NCBI RefSeq assembly: GCF_036248255.1
Contig: NZ_CP109178.1
Coordinates: 4,464,001-4,528,000 of the forward strand
Source of the DNA: Streptomyces sp. NBC_01717
Lineage (GTDB): Bacteria > Actinomycetota > Actinomycetes > Streptomycetales > Streptomycetaceae
Direction of reading: 5' to 3'
Length of the DNA: 64,000 bases
Position numbers and translations under genes: made by a program. Positions 35,031-43,756 of this stretch are shown in pieces; the first letter of the stretch is position 1; the number at the start of each line of letters is the position of its first letter. The notes under the pieces were generated by a model. The model made no database searches and was not told where the DNA came from. It was given only the letters and a program-made list of their open reading frames with translations.

Positions 35031-35871
35031 GGCTGCGCGCCGTCCACAGTTCGGGGAACACGTTCTTCGTGGCCCGCTTCTCCAGCCACGCGACCCCGGC
35101 GGAGCCGCCGGTGCCGGTCTTCGAGCCCATCGCGCGCCGGGTGGCGACGAGGTGGTCGTTGCGCCAGCGCCACACGAGTTCGCCGACGTCGGTGAGCGCC
35201 TCGCCGAGCCGGACGAGATCGTCGTACCGCTCGGGGTCGGAGTAGATCTCCGTCCAGACGGCCTCGACCTCGGGGGACGGCTCGTACTTCTGCGTCAGGT
35301 CGCGGCCGAGCACGGACTGCGGCACCCCGTGGCCGCGCCGGGCGAGCAGGGCGAGCACCTCGTCGTACAGGCTCGGCTCGGCGAGCGCCTTCTCCAGCTC
35401 GGCATGGACGCGGGGCGCGCCCCGGTGCGGTACGAGCATGGACGCGGACTTGTCGCCGAGCAGGAACTCCATCCGCCGGTACATCGCCGACTGGAAGCCG
35501 GAACCCTCGCCGAGTGCGGCGCGGTAGGAGTTGAACTGGGCGGGGGTGAGCTGGGCGAGCGGCGTCCAGGACGCGTTGAGCGCCTCCAGTTCCCGTACCG
35601 ACCGCTTCAGCGCATCGCGCGCGACCGGCAGCCGGTCCTCCCGCAGGGCGTGCGCCGCGGTCTCCCACTCATGGACGATGACCGTGAACCACAGTTCCAT
35701 GACCTGGGTGGTGACCAGGAAGACCATCTCGCCCGGATCGTCGGAGCGCAGGTGCTGGAGGTGGGTCAGGACATCCGCCTGGACGTAGTCCTCGTACGGA
35801 GTCGTTCCCGCGAAGTCCAGGTGCGGGGTGTCCGCACCGGTGGCTTCGGGGTCGGGGTGGATCGTCGACAT
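35023..35871 (-). CDS. kynA: Tryptophan 2,3-dioxygenase
   Basis: 282 residues. This haem enzyme opens the indole ring of tryptophan to N-formylkynurenine. Family motifs are visible: TPYEDYVQADVLTHLQHLRS, EMVFLVTTQVMELWFTVIVH (substrate and haem pocket), SGFQSAMYRRMEFLLGDKS and the C-terminal WRWRNDHLVATRRAMGSKTG with the proximal His (NDHLV) and the GTGGSAGVAWL loop. First gene of the kynA-kynU pair. Confidence 0.97.
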   Translation of the reverse strand: MSTIHPDPEATGADTPHLDFAGTTPYEDYVQADVLTHLQHLRSDDPGEMVFLVTTQVMELWFTVIVHEWETAAHALREDRLPVARDALKRSVRELEALNASWTPLAQLTPAQFNSYRAALGEGSGFQSAMYRRMEFLLGDKSASMLVPHRGAPRVHAELEKALAEPSLYDEVLALLARRGHGVPQSVLGRDLTQKYEPSPEVEAVWTEIYSDPERYDDLVRLGEALTDVGELVWRWRNDHLVATRRAMGSKTGTGGSAGVAWLEKRATKNVFPELWTARSHV

Positions 35872-35976
35872 TGCTGTCTCCTCGACACGAGCTTCCGGGT
35901 AGCGGTCCGCCCCTTCCGTGAGGTGATGGAGCTCCGGTCCCCTGCCCGCATCCTAAGCGGACCCCGGGGAGACGTG

Positions 35977-36012
35977 CAGGCCCCGCAGACGGCGGTGCGT
36001 CCGCGGGGCCTG
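35977..36012 (-). terminator. Terminator downstream of the DUF3151 gene
   Basis: A 10-bp perfect stem (CAGGCCCCGC with GCGGGGCCTG) with a 16-base loop. It separates DUF3151 from kynA on the same strand. Confidence 0.65.
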
Positions 36013-36032
36013 GGAACACCGTCCCGGAGGTC

Positions 36033-36446
36033 CTAACCCAGGATCTCGGCGGCGGTCGGCGACGAGTCGCGGAGGAACGTCGAGCAGCGCTCGTACTCCT
36101 CCTGCTCACCGATCGACTGGGCGGCGCGCGCGAGGGCGTGCAGGGCACGCAGGAAGCCGCGGTTCGGCTCGTGCTCGAACGGTACGGGCCCGTGGCCCTT
36201 CCAGCCGGCCCTGCGCAGTGCGTCGAGGCCACGGTGGTAGCCGGTGCGGGCGTAGGCGTACGACTCGATGACACGGCCGCCCTCGAACGCCTCGTCGGCG
36301 AGCTGCGCCCAGGCCAGCGAAGAGGTCGGGTACTTCGCGGCGACATCGGCCGGGGCCGTGCCGTTCGCGAGGAGCTCGCGCGGCTCGGGGTCGTCGGGCA
36401 GGTGGGTCGGGGGAGGTCCCCCGAGCAGGTTCTCGTGGATGGACAT
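36033..36446 (-). CDS. DUF3151 protein
   Basis: 137 residues, soluble, conserved in actinobacteria. The pattern MSIHENLLGGPPPTHLPDDP, VAAKYPTSSLAWAQLADEAF, ESYAYARTGYHRGLDALRRA, GWKGHGPVPFEHEPNRGFLR and a Cys near the end (EEYERCSTFLRD) matches DUF3151. Helical repeats suggest a TPR-like fold. The ATG at 36446 is chosen because homologues start MSIHENLLGG; CACACT lies shortly upstream with no ribosome site, so a leaderless start is possible. Role unknown. Confidence 0.9.
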   Translation of the reverse strand: MSIHENLLGGPPPTHLPDDPEPRELLANGTAPADVAAKYPTSSLAWAQLADEAFEGGRVIESYAYARTGYHRGLDALRRAGWKGHGPVPFEHEPNRGFLRALHALARAAQSIGEQEEYERCSTFLRDSSPTAAEILG

Positions 36447-36503
36447 GGGTTCAAGTGTGCCTGGCACATGCGCGCCGGGGGTAGCCGGGCGCCCTCGGAC
36501 CCG

Positions 36504-38021
36504 TCAGGTCCGGCCGGGGCCCCCGTTCTCGTCCCGAGCGGGCTCCAGGGGAGGCGCCTCGACAGCGCAGTGCACGGTGCATGCGGGACGCGCCTTGCTC
36601 TTCCGGACCGCGGGCGGTGTCCGTACGGTCGCCCAGGCGATCACCGAGCCCAGCACCATCAGGCCGGCACATATCGGCATGGCCCGCTTGAAGGCCGCCG
36701 CGAACTCACCGGCGTCGCGGTACGCCTCCGGGCCCATCCCGGCCAGCAGCGGCAGCGCGGCCACGGCCATCAGGCCCGCGGCCCGGGCGGCGGCGTTGTT
36801 GATCCCGCTGGCCAGCCCGGCCCGCGCGGTGTCGACGGAGGCGAGGACGGTCGCGGTGAGCGGCGCCACCAGGGTGACCAGGCCGAGGCCGAGTACGGCG
36901 ACGGCGGGCAGCACGTGCTGCAGGTACGCGGAGACGGTGGCGTCGCCGGGTCCCACCCGCAGCATGAGCAGCATCCCTGCGGCGGCGAACAGCGGCCCGA
37001 CAGTGAGCGGGATACGGGGCCCGATCCGCTGCCCCAGCTCGCCCGACGAGGCGGAGAACAGCAACATCAGCACAGTGGTCGGAAGGAGGGCGGTCCCGGC
37101 GCCCAGGGCGGAGTACCCCGCCACGACCTGGAGCTGGATGGCGGAGAGGAAGAAGTAGCCACCGAGCGCCGCGTAGACACAGAACGTGACGATATTGACG
37201 GCGGTGAACTGGCGGGACCCGAACACCGACGGCGGCAGCATGGGGTTCGCCCGCCGCCGCTCCACCTGCACGAACGCCACCGCGAGCAGGACCCCGCCCA
37301 CGGCCGACCCGATCACCGCGGCGGACGCCCCCCGGCCGGGCGCCTCGATCAGCGCATACGTCACCAGGGCAAGAGCCAGCGCGCCGAGCACGGCCCCCAG
37401 AACATCGAAGCGCCCGTGTGCGTGGGGGTCCCGCGACTCGGGTACGTGACGCAGCGCGACCGGCACGCAGACGGCGGCCACCGGCACATTGATCAGAAAC
37501 ACCCACCGCCACCCGGGGCCGTCGACGAGGTACCCCCCGACGAAAGGCCCGATGGCGGCCCCCACCCCACCGAACCCCGACCACAGCCCGACCGCGCGCG
37601 CCCGGTCGTCCGGATGAAAACTTGCCTGGATCAGCGCCAGCGACCCGGGAGTGAGGAGCGCCCCGCCCACTCCCTGGAGGGCGCGGGCACCGACCAGAAC
37701 GGCGGCATTCGGCGCAATGCCGCACAGCAACGAGGCACTGGCGAACCAGATCACCCCCACGACGAAGACCCTTCGCCGCCCGTACCGGTCCCCGAGCGCC
37801 CCACCGAGAAGGATCAGCCCGGCGAGCGTCAGCATGTAGGCGTTGACGGTCCACTGAAGGGCGGCCAGGTCGGTGCCGAGGTCCTTGCCGATGCGGGGCA
37901 GGGCGACGTTGATGACGGTGGAGTCGAGCATGGCCATGCTGGACCCGAGGACGGTGGTCAGGACGACCCAGCGCCCGGGTGCGGAGGCAGCACGGATCTC
38001 ACCGGCCGGTGTCTCACCCAT
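36504..38021 (-). CDS. MFS drug exporter, 14-helix DHA2 type
   Basis: 505 residues, full length. Motif A appears as GALGDRYGRRRVFVVG; motif C is GFGGVGAAIGPFVGGYLVD; D1 is LDSTVINVALPRIGKDL. Fourteen hydrophobic segments follow in order to AMPICAGLMVLGSVIAWATV, then a basic C-terminal tail with two Cys. It is a close relative in kind of the partial exporter at the left edge of the window, but the regulator here, if any, is not adjacent. Proton-driven efflux of a hydrophobic or antibiotic compound is expected. Start ATG at 38021. Confidence 0.93.
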   Translation of the reverse strand: MGETPAGEIRAASAPGRWVVLTTVLGSSMAMLDSTVINVALPRIGKDLGTDLAALQWTVNAYMLTLAGLILLGGALGDRYGRRRVFVVGVIWFASASLLCGIAPNAAVLVGARALQGVGGALLTPGSLALIQASFHPDDRARAVGLWSGFGGVGAAIGPFVGGYLVDGPGWRWVFLINVPVAAVCVPVALRHVPESRDPHAHGRFDVLGAVLGALALALVTYALIEAPGRGASAAVIGSAVGGVLLAVAFVQVERRRANPMLPPSVFGSRQFTAVNIVTFCVYAALGGYFFLSAIQLQVVAGYSALGAGTALLPTTVLMLLFSASSGELGQRIGPRIPLTVGPLFAAAGMLLMLRVGPGDATVSAYLQHVLPAVAVLGLGLVTLVAPLTATVLASVDTARAGLASGINNAAARAAGLMAVAALPLLAGMGPEAYRDAGEFAAAFKRAMPICAGLMVLGSVIAWATVRTPPAVRKSKARPACTVHCAVEAPPLEPARDENGGPGRT

Positions 38022-38151
38022 GCGAGCAGCATCGCCGCTACGGGGCACTCCGGCCAGTCCGGGTCCGGCCGCCCCGCTCGCCGCCCGCACCCGCAGCGCG
38101 TGAGCGCTGAGTAATGTGTGCGGAAATGTCCCGGTTCCGGAGATGGATTCC

Positions 38152-38796
38152 ATGGATGACGACGAGACCCGCTCCGCCAACGCGGGTGCGGCCGCGGGTG
38201 CGGGTGCGGGTGCGGGTGCGGGTGCAGACACGGGCCCCCGCCGCGGCCGCAGCGCCGCCATCGGCCAGGTGGTGCCGAGGACCGCCGTGATCGCCGGCGG
38301 CGGAGCGCTGGCGATCTGGGAGCCCGCCTTCACGCTCGGCGCCTACAACGTCGTCTTCTACTACCAACTGCTCACCCTCTGGGCCGTGTCGACCGCCGTG
38401 ATGCTGACCGCCCTGCTGATGCGCGAACGCGGTCCGCGGCACGGCTGGATGTACTGGGCCTGCCTGGCCCTGCCCAGCGTGTGGCTCGTCATCGCCGCCG
38501 TCGTGCCCCGCCACGACGGCTGGCCGGACAAGACGCTGTTCCTGGCGGGCGGCATCCTCAGCATCATCGGTACCCCGCTGCTGGTCTGGGTGCTCCTGCA
38601 CCTTCTGCTCTTCGGGGAGTCGGAACTCTCCGCGCGCGAGCGGAGGACAGTCATCGGCGTCGTCGTGGTCGTCGGCGTGCTCGCCTACGGGCTCGGCCAG
38701 TTGAACCACGTCTTTCTCACCTGCGGGGACTTCGACATCAGCGGAAACAGCGTCCCGTCCGGATGCCGGCCGGGCCACGCCTCCCCGCTCGGCTGA
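38152..38796 (+). CDS. Small polytopic membrane protein with Ala/Gly repeat
   Basis: 214 residues, not recognised. The N-terminus (MDDDETRSANAG) leads into an Ala-Gly tract encoded by five perfect GCGGGT hexamers (38194-38223). Four hydrophobic segments follow (VIAGGGALAIWEPAF; LLTLWAVSTAVMLTALLM; MYWACLALPSVWLVIAAVV; LSIIGTPLLVWVLLHLLLF), then VIGVVVVVGVLAYGLGQ. The external tail is Cys-containing (FLTCGDFDISGNSVPSGCRP). The ATG at 38152 has GGAGAT seven bases upstream; one at 38143 is less good. It is divergent from the DHA2 exporter, 130 bases apart. Function unknown. Confidence 0.82.
   Translation: MDDDETRSANAGAAAGAGAGAGAGADTGPRRGRSAAIGQVVPRTAVIAGGGALAIWEPAFTLGAYNVVFYYQLLTLWAVSTAVMLTALLMRERGPRHGWMYWACLALPSVWLVIAAVVPRHDGWPDKTLFLAGGILSIIGTPLLVWVLLHLLLFGESELSARERRTVIGVVVVVGVLAYGLGQLNHVFLTCGDFDISGNSVPSGCRPGHASPLG
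38194..38223 (+). repeat. Hexanucleotide tandem repeat (GCGGGT)5
   Basis: Five perfect, contiguous copies inside the coding region give (Ala-Gly)5. Copy-number change would add or remove two residues without shifting the frame. Confidence 0.9.
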
Positions 38797-38854
38797 CGCA
38801 CGGCGCCCCCAGGGAACGCGTTCGCCCCCGGCCGCCGGGCGGGGCAGCCGTCCG

Positions 38855-40045
38855 CTACCTCACGGCCTCCAGCGCCCGCACCAGCGCGTCCACGCCCGCC
38901 TCGACCTTGCTCCGCGGGCACCCCACGTTCAGCCGCAGGAACCCCTCGGCTCCGTACACCGCACCCGGCATGATCGCGACCTTCTCGCGCTCGATCAGCA
39001 CCCGCTGCAGCGCCTCGTCGTCCACACCCAGGGGGCGCAGATCGATCCACGCCAGATAGCCGGCCTGCGGGGGCTGCCAGGACAGTTCGGGGAACGCCGC
39101 GTTCAGGCGCTCCGCGACCAGGGCCAGGTTCCCGGCCACGTACACGCGTACCGCGTCCAGCCACGGCCCGCCCTGCCGGTACGCGGCTATGTGCGCGGTG
39201 AGCGACAGCACCGCCGGGGAGGCCAGGCCCTCCGCCGTTTCCATGCGGCGCAGGAACTCCGTCCGGTCGGCCGGATCGCCGATGATGCCGTACGAGCCGG
39301 TCAGCGCCGGGAAGTTGAAGGACTTGGACGCGGACGAGATCACCGCCCAGCGGGCGTCACCGGCCACCCGCGTCCACGGCACATGCCGGTGGCCGTCGTG
39401 CACGAAGTCCGCATGGATCTCGTCGCTGATCACCGCGACCCCGTGTTGCGCGGCCAGAGCGGCCATGTCGACCAGCTCGGGCTCCGTCCACACCCGGCCC
39501 GTCGGGTTGTGCGGCGAGCAGAGCACCAGCACCTTCGCGTCGGGGCGGGCCAGTTCCCGTTCCAGTGCCCCGGTGTCCCCCAGCGGCACGCCCCGCAGCT
39601 CGCGGCCGAGGCCGGTGATCGCCTTGCGGAAGCCGTCGTACGTGGGGGTGTGGACGACCACGCCGTCGCCCTCGGCCGTCCACATCTGGAGGAGCTGCGA
39701 GAACTGGCTGAGCACGGACGGGCCGTAGACCAGCCGGCCGGTGTCCAGCTCGGTGCCGTACCGGGTCTCGTACCAGTGCGCGATCGCCGACCGGAAGTCG
39801 TCCTGCTGCCAGCTGGTGTAGCCGAGTACGCCGTGGTCGAGGCGGGTCCGCAGTGCGGTCAGGACCTCGGGGGCCGTCTCGAAGTCCATGTCGGAGATGG
39901 TGAACGGGAGCAGCCCGTCGACACCGAACCGGTCGGCGACCCCGTCCCACTGGACACACCAGGTGCCCCTGCGGTCGATGACGGTGTCGAAGTCATAGCG
40001 CGCGTTCGCTTGCACAGTGGGCTCCTCGTGCTCGTTCGCGGACAT
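38855..40045 (-). CDS. MalY/PatB-family C-S lyase (cystathionine beta-lyase-like)
   Basis: 396 residues, fold-type I PLP enzyme. N-terminal FDTVIDRRGTWCVQWDG, then LLPFTISDMDFETAPEV, GVLGYTSWQQDDFRSAIAHW, and CSPHNPTGRVWT typical of PatB/MalY. The PLP Lys lies in ISSASKSFNFPAL and the substrate Arg in FLRLNVGCPRSKVEAGVD. PatB-type enzymes cleave cystathionine or cysteine conjugates to a thiol, ammonia and pyruvate. It is downstream of fba on the same strand but behind a strong terminator, so it is probably separately transcribed. Confidence 0.92.
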   Translation of the reverse strand: MSANEHEEPTVQANARYDFDTVIDRRGTWCVQWDGVADRFGVDGLLPFTISDMDFETAPEVLTALRTRLDHGVLGYTSWQQDDFRSAIAHWYETRYGTELDTGRLVYGPSVLSQFSQLLQMWTAEGDGVVVHTPTYDGFRKAITGLGRELRGVPLGDTGALERELARPDAKVLVLCSPHNPTGRVWTEPELVDMAALAAQHGVAVISDEIHADFVHDGHRHVPWTRVAGDARWAVISSASKSFNFPALTGSYGIIGDPADRTEFLRRMETAEGLASPAVLSLTAHIAAYRQGGPWLDAVRVYVAGNLALVAERLNAAFPELSWQPPQAGYLAWIDLRPLGVDDEALQRVLIEREKVAIMPGAVYGAEGFLRLNVGCPRSKVEAGVDALVRALEAVR

Positions 40046-40085
40046 GCCGTGGGCCCGGCACCCCAGGGAGCACCGGGCCCACGGC
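40046..40085 (-). terminator. Terminator downstream of fba
   Basis: A perfect 13-bp stem (GCCGTGGGCCCGG with CCGGGCCCACGGC) with a 14-base loop fills the space between the fba stop and the MalY-like start. Confidence 0.85.
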
Positions 40086-40100
40086 CGCCGTTCGTACCTA

Positions 40101-41123
40101 CTACTTCAGCTTGGTGCCGGTGGACCGCAGGTTGGCGCAGGCCTCCGTGACGCGCTTGGCCATGCCCCCCTCGGCGGACTTGCCCCAGCTGCGCGGGTCG
40201 TAGACCTTCTTGTTGCCGACCTCGCCGTCGACCTTCAGCACGCCGTCGTAGTTGCGGAACACGTGGTCCACGATCGGGCGGGTGAAGGCGTACTGGGTGT
40301 CGGTGTCGAGGTTCATCTTCACGACGCCGTTCTCCAGCGCGGTGGCGATCTCCTGCTCGGTGGAGCCGGAGCCGCCGTGGAAGACGAAGTCGAACGGGGA
40401 CGACTTGCCGTACTTGGCGCCGACGCCCTCCTGGAGGTCCTTGAGGAGTTCGGGACGGAGCACGACGTTGCCCGGCTTGTAGACGCCGTGCACGTTGCCG
40501 AAGGAGGCGGCCAGCAGGTAGCGGCCCTTCTCGCCCAGGCCGAGCGCCTCGGCGGTACGCAGCGCGTCGTCGACGGTCGTGTACAGCTCGTCGTTGATCT
40601 CGTGGGTGACGCCGTCCTCCTCGCCACCGGTCGGGGTGATCTCGACCTCGAGGATGATCTTGGCGGCGGCGGCCTTGGCCAGCAGCTCCTGGCCGATGGC
40701 CAGGTTGTCGGCGAGGGTCTCGGCCGAACCGTCCCACATGTGGGACTGGAACAGCGGGTTCAGGCCCTTGGCGACACGCTCGGCGGAGATGTCGAGCAGC
40801 GGACGTACGTAACCGTCCAGCTTGTCCTTGGGGCAGTGGTCGGTGTGCAGCGCGACCGTGACGTCGTACTTGGCGGCGACGATGTGCGCGAACTCGGCGA
40901 GGGCGACGGCGCCCGTGACCATGTCCTTGTTGTACTGGCCGCCCAGGAACTCCGCCCCACCGGTGGAGATCTGGACGATGCCGTCGCTCTCCGCCTCCGC
41001 GAAGCCGCGCAGTGCAGCGTGCAGGGTCTGGGTCGACGTCACATTGATGGCCGGGTAGGCGAACTTGCCTGCCTTCGCCCGGTCGAGCATCTCGGCGTAG
41101 ACCTCGGGGGTTGCGATGGGCAT
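40101..41123 (-). CDS. fba: Class II fructose-bisphosphate aldolase
   Basis: 340 residues, zinc-dependent. It reversibly cleaves fructose-1,6-bisphosphate to dihydroxyacetone phosphate and glyceraldehyde-3-phosphate. Visible: FAYPAINVTSTQTLHAALRG; metal His/Asp in VALHTDHCPKD; metal Glu in EVEITPTGGEEDGV; His in SFGNVHGVYKPGN; VFHGGSGS phosphate loop; KMNLDTDTQYAFTRP. The ATG at 41123 has AAGGAG six bases upstream. Follows pyrE on the same strand, separated by a parS-containing hairpin. Confidence 0.98.
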   Translation of the reverse strand: MPIATPEVYAEMLDRAKAGKFAYPAINVTSTQTLHAALRGFAEAESDGIVQISTGGAEFLGGQYNKDMVTGAVALAEFAHIVAAKYDVTVALHTDHCPKDKLDGYVRPLLDISAERVAKGLNPLFQSHMWDGSAETLADNLAIGQELLAKAAAAKIILEVEITPTGGEEDGVTHEINDELYTTVDDALRTAEALGLGEKGRYLLAASFGNVHGVYKPGNVVLRPELLKDLQEGVGAKYGKSSPFDFVFHGGSGSTEQEIATALENGVVKMNLDTDTQYAFTRPIVDHVFRNYDGVLKVDGEVGNKKVYDPRSWGKSAEGGMAKRVTEACANLRSTGTKLK

Positions 41124-41275
41124 CTGTCCGCTCCTTGGGATGTGCGGGTGTGCGTTGCTGGTTCCCTGACCTGGGGGCGACGTCATCGTCGCCCCCATCT
41201 TCCCAGACTCTCGCTTCGGCTCCACCCGGCGTACTCCCTCAACGTTCCGGCCGGGGAACTGAAGGCATACGACAA

Positions 41276-41307
41276 GGGCGGACGGTTTCACGTGAAACCA
41301 TCCGCCC
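41276..41307 (-). terminator. Terminator hairpin downstream of pyrE that contains parS
   Basis: A 16-bp inverted repeat with one mismatch (left arm GGGCGGACGGTTTCAC) has no loop; in RNA, a few central bases would open. It stands 30 bases after the pyrE stop. Its centre is a perfect parS sequence, so the same DNA may both end transcription and bind ParB. Confidence 0.65.
41285..41298. other. parS chromosome-segregation site
   Basis: GTTTCACGTGAAAC is an exact 14-bp palindrome and an exact match to the Streptomyces ParB-binding consensus. In Streptomyces such sites cluster around oriC, and this block of genes is known to lie fairly near the origin in S. coelicolor. The match is seen directly; ParB binding is inferred. 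Confidence 0.85.
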
Positions 41308-41336
41308 TCGAAGAAAATCGCAGCTCAGGCCGGCAA

Positions 41337-41876
41337 TCAGGCCAGGTCGAGGTCCGCCACCGTGTAGGCGTGGACGTACGGGAGACCGGCCTCGGCAATG
41401 GCCGGAGCGGCACCCCGCTCCACGATCGTGGCCACGGCGACGACTTCGCCACCGGCCTCGCGCACCGCCTCGACGGCCGTCAGCGGCGAGCCGCCGGTGG
41501 TCGAGGTGTCCTCGACCACCAGACAACGGCGGCCCTTCACGTCCGTGCCCTCGATGCGGCGCTGCATGCCGTGTGCCTTCTGCGCCTTGCGGACGACGAA
41601 CGCGTCCAGGGTCTTCCCGCGCGCGGCGGAGGCGTGCAGCATCGACGTGGCCACCGGGTCGGCGCCCAGCGTCAGCCCGCCCACGCAGTCGTAGTCCAGC
41701 TCGGCGGTCTCGTCGAGCATGACCTGACCGACCATCGGAGCGGCCGTACCGTCCAGCGTGATGCGACGCAGGTCGATGTACCAGTCGGCTTCCAGACCCG
41801 AGGAGAGGGTCACCTTGCCGTGCACCACGGCCTTGTCCTTGATCTGCTGGAGCAGCTCAGCGCGTACGTCAGTCAT
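41337..41876 (-). CDS. pyrE: Orotate phosphoribosyltransferase
   Basis: 179 residues. It transfers phosphoribosyl from PRPP to orotate in UMP synthesis. KVTLSSGLEADWYIDLRRIT is the orotate end, FVVRKAQKAHGMQRRIEG the Lys-containing flexible loop, and CLVVEDTSTTGGSPLTAVEA the PRPP-binding motif. Length is slightly short but normal for actinobacteria. Lies 40 bases downstream of an aldose-epimerase-like gene. Confidence 0.96.
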   Translation of the reverse strand: MTDVRAELLQQIKDKAVVHGKVTLSSGLEADWYIDLRRITLDGTAAPMVGQVMLDETAELDYDCVGGLTLGADPVATSMLHASAARGKTLDAFVVRKAQKAHGMQRRIEGTDVKGRRCLVVEDTSTTGGSPLTAVEAVREAGGEVVAVATIVERGAAPAIAEAGLPYVHAYTVADLDLA

Positions 41877-41916
41877 GGCTACGAGCTTAAGGGCTGTCCC
41901 GTAGGGCGTGTCCGGC

Positions 41917-42714
41917 TCAGAGCCTGCGCCAGCTCCAGGTCGTCGCGATCTCCAGCGGCTCGATCGGGGTCACATACCGGGGCGCGGTGTTCAGTCCGTT
42001 CGGCGGGCCCGACTGCGGCTCCACGCAGACCGCCTCGGCCTGTTCGTCGTAGACGACGACCCATCCGGCCCGGCTCTTCACCTTCAACTCCAGTTGCTCC
42101 GGCCAGGTGAGCGTCACATCGACCCCGTCGGGCATCCCGAAGCAGTCGTCCCACGGGCCGGGCATGGCCGGGATCCGGCGGCCGGTCGGCAGATGGTCCT
42201 CGCCCCGCTCCTCCTGCCAGGCGGCGTCGAAGGCGATCTGTACGTCGCCGCCGGTTCCGAGGTTCCGCAGGAACCACGGGTGCCAGCCGGCCTGCGCCGG
42301 GAACGAGTCCCCGTACGTCTCGACACCGAACGCGAGCGTGAGTGAGTCCTCGGCCAGTTCGAAGGTCTGGGTCACCCGGCCCGGATACGGCCACGGCTCG
42401 GCGAGGTCGTAGTAGAACGCGGCCTGCGACTCGCCCGCCTTGGCGGTGCGCCAGGCCGTGTCACGGCCGGTGCCGTGAATGGCATGCGGCGGGGAGTTCA
42501 CGGGCAGCTGATGAGGCACATCACCGTTGAGGAAGTGGCCGTACCCGGTCCGTCCGCACCACGGCACCATCGGGAAGCAGCCGTACCGCTCCCCCTGCCG
42601 CAGCAGCTCGGTACCGCCGATCCGGAGGCTGCTGATCCGGCAGCCGTTGGCGGGGTTCACGGTCAACTCGGCGTCGCCGACGGACAGCCGGACGCTCTTC
42701 TCGCTACTGCTCAC
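41917..42714 (-). CDS. Aldose 1-epimerase-family protein
   Basis: 265 residues, galactose-mutarotase-like beta-sandwich. Family residues: GCRISSLRIGGTELLRQG, MVPWCGRTGYGHFLNGD, a catalytic-type His in PHAIHGTGRD (HG), the second His in QAGWHPWFLRN and the base Glu in VEPQSGPPNGLNTAP. It should interconvert anomers of a sugar or sugar phosphate. Adjacent to pyrE on the same strand, likely one transcript, though the pairing has no obvious metabolic logic. Confidence 0.92.
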   Translation of the reverse strand: MSSSEKSVRLSVGDAELTVNPANGCRISSLRIGGTELLRQGERYGCFPMVPWCGRTGYGHFLNGDVPHQLPVNSPPHAIHGTGRDTAWRTAKAGESQAAFYYDLAEPWPYPGRVTQTFELAEDSLTLAFGVETYGDSFPAQAGWHPWFLRNLGTGGDVQIAFDAAWQEERGEDHLPTGRRIPAMPGPWDDCFGMPDGVDVTLTWPEQLELKVKSRAGWVVVYDEQAEAVCVEPQSGPPNGLNTAPRYVTPIEPLEIATTWSWRRL

Positions 42715-42735
42715 ACCACGACACTACTGGCGCCG

Positions 42736-43668
42736 CTACCTCCGGCGCCGCAGCGCCCGGCCCACCACGACCGCGGAGGCGAGCGCGAGGGCGGCCGCCG
42801 GAGCCACCCAGCGCAGGGTGGCGCCCGCAGTGGTCGGGTCGGGCGACGGCACGGGGGCGTACCGCCCGCGCGGCGGCGCGTGGTCGACCTCCTCGGCACT
42901 GCGCCCGATCATGGTCCGGCGGGCGTGCGCGGCCTCGGCGGGCGGTTCGTCGGGGACGGTGAACTCCATGTCCGCGACGGGGTCGAGCGACGGCGGGGGG
43001 ACGGGCGCGTCGAAGACCGAACCGGTACCGGGGAGCGACCCGGCGTCGTCGTCCTGGGCGGGCCCGCCCTCGGGGGACGACTCTTCGGGGGACTCCCGCA
43101 CCGTCGTCTCGTCCGCCGTCTCCGCGGCCTCCTCGATCGCCCGGTCCACGGCTTCGTCGACGGGCAGGTCCACGACCGCCTCGGCCGGTCCGCCGGACTC
43201 GCCCGCCGGTCCGTCGGCAGCCGGTCCGTGGGACGCCAGCGTCTCCGTCACCAGCTGCTGCGTGAAGCGGTCCAGCAGCCGGAGGGCCGCCGCGAGCGTC
43301 GCCTCGCGGTCCAGTTCCACGATGCGGCCCTGGCCGCCCGCCGAGCCCGTGAAACCGATCGTCGTACCGCCGTCCGTCTCCGTCAGGCGGATCGTCAGGG
43401 CGAGCTTCGCCGAGCCGCCGCCCCGCGCCTCGACGCCCTCGCCCTCGACGGAGATCCCGGCCCCGTCCGGCAGCGCGGCCGAAATCAGCGTGCCGCGGTA
43501 TGTGATCGTGTGGCTGCCGATCCGGACCTTGAGCCGGCCTGACAGGGGGCCCGCCGACGCGTCGGCGTCCTGCTGGAGGCCCGGTACACAGCGCGCGACC
43601 CGGGCAGGATCGCCCAGCGTCCGCCGAAGGGACAGGACCGGAACCGGAACGAACACCTCATGCTCCAT
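42736..43668 (-). CDS. CoxG/SRPBCC-domain protein with C-terminal membrane anchor
   Basis: 310 residues. Residues 1-145 match the carbon-monoxide-dehydrogenase subunit G type of START-like fold: MEHEVFVPVPVLSLRRTLGD, VARCVPGLQQ, LSGRLKVRIGSHTITYRGTL, TIGFTGSAGGQGRIVELDRE. An acidic Glu/Asp/Pro-rich linker of ~120 residues follows, then one C-terminal helix near residues 285-304 (WVAPAAALALASAVVVGRAL) ending in a basic tail. There are no CO-dehydrogenase genes nearby, so the role is more likely lipid or small-molecule binding at the membrane. Lies just upstream of the epimerase gene. Confidence 0.87.
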   Translation of the reverse strand: MEHEVFVPVPVLSLRRTLGDPARVARCVPGLQQDADASAGPLSGRLKVRIGSHTITYRGTLISAALPDGAGISVEGEGVEARGGGSAKLALTIRLTETDGGTTIGFTGSAGGQGRIVELDREATLAAALRLLDRFTQQLVTETLASHGPAADGPAGESGGPAEAVVDLPVDEAVDRAIEEAAETADETTVRESPEESSPEGGPAQDDDAGSLPGTGSVFDAPVPPPSLDPVADMEFTVPDEPPAEAAHARRTMIGRSAEEVDHAPPRGRYAPVPSPDPTTAGATLRWVAPAAALALASAVVVGRALRRRR

Positions 43669-43756
43669 GGAAACCGAGCCTACTCAGGCGCGGCCGCCCC
43701 GTCAGCGCTTCCGCACCCGGAAGCGGCACTCAGCACCCAAGACCTCCCCCGCCCCC

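Noticed and set aside
31497..35195. Plus-strand open frame opposite the kinase, hydrolase and kynureninase genes
   Set aside because: Antisense shadow spanning four real genes and their gaps.
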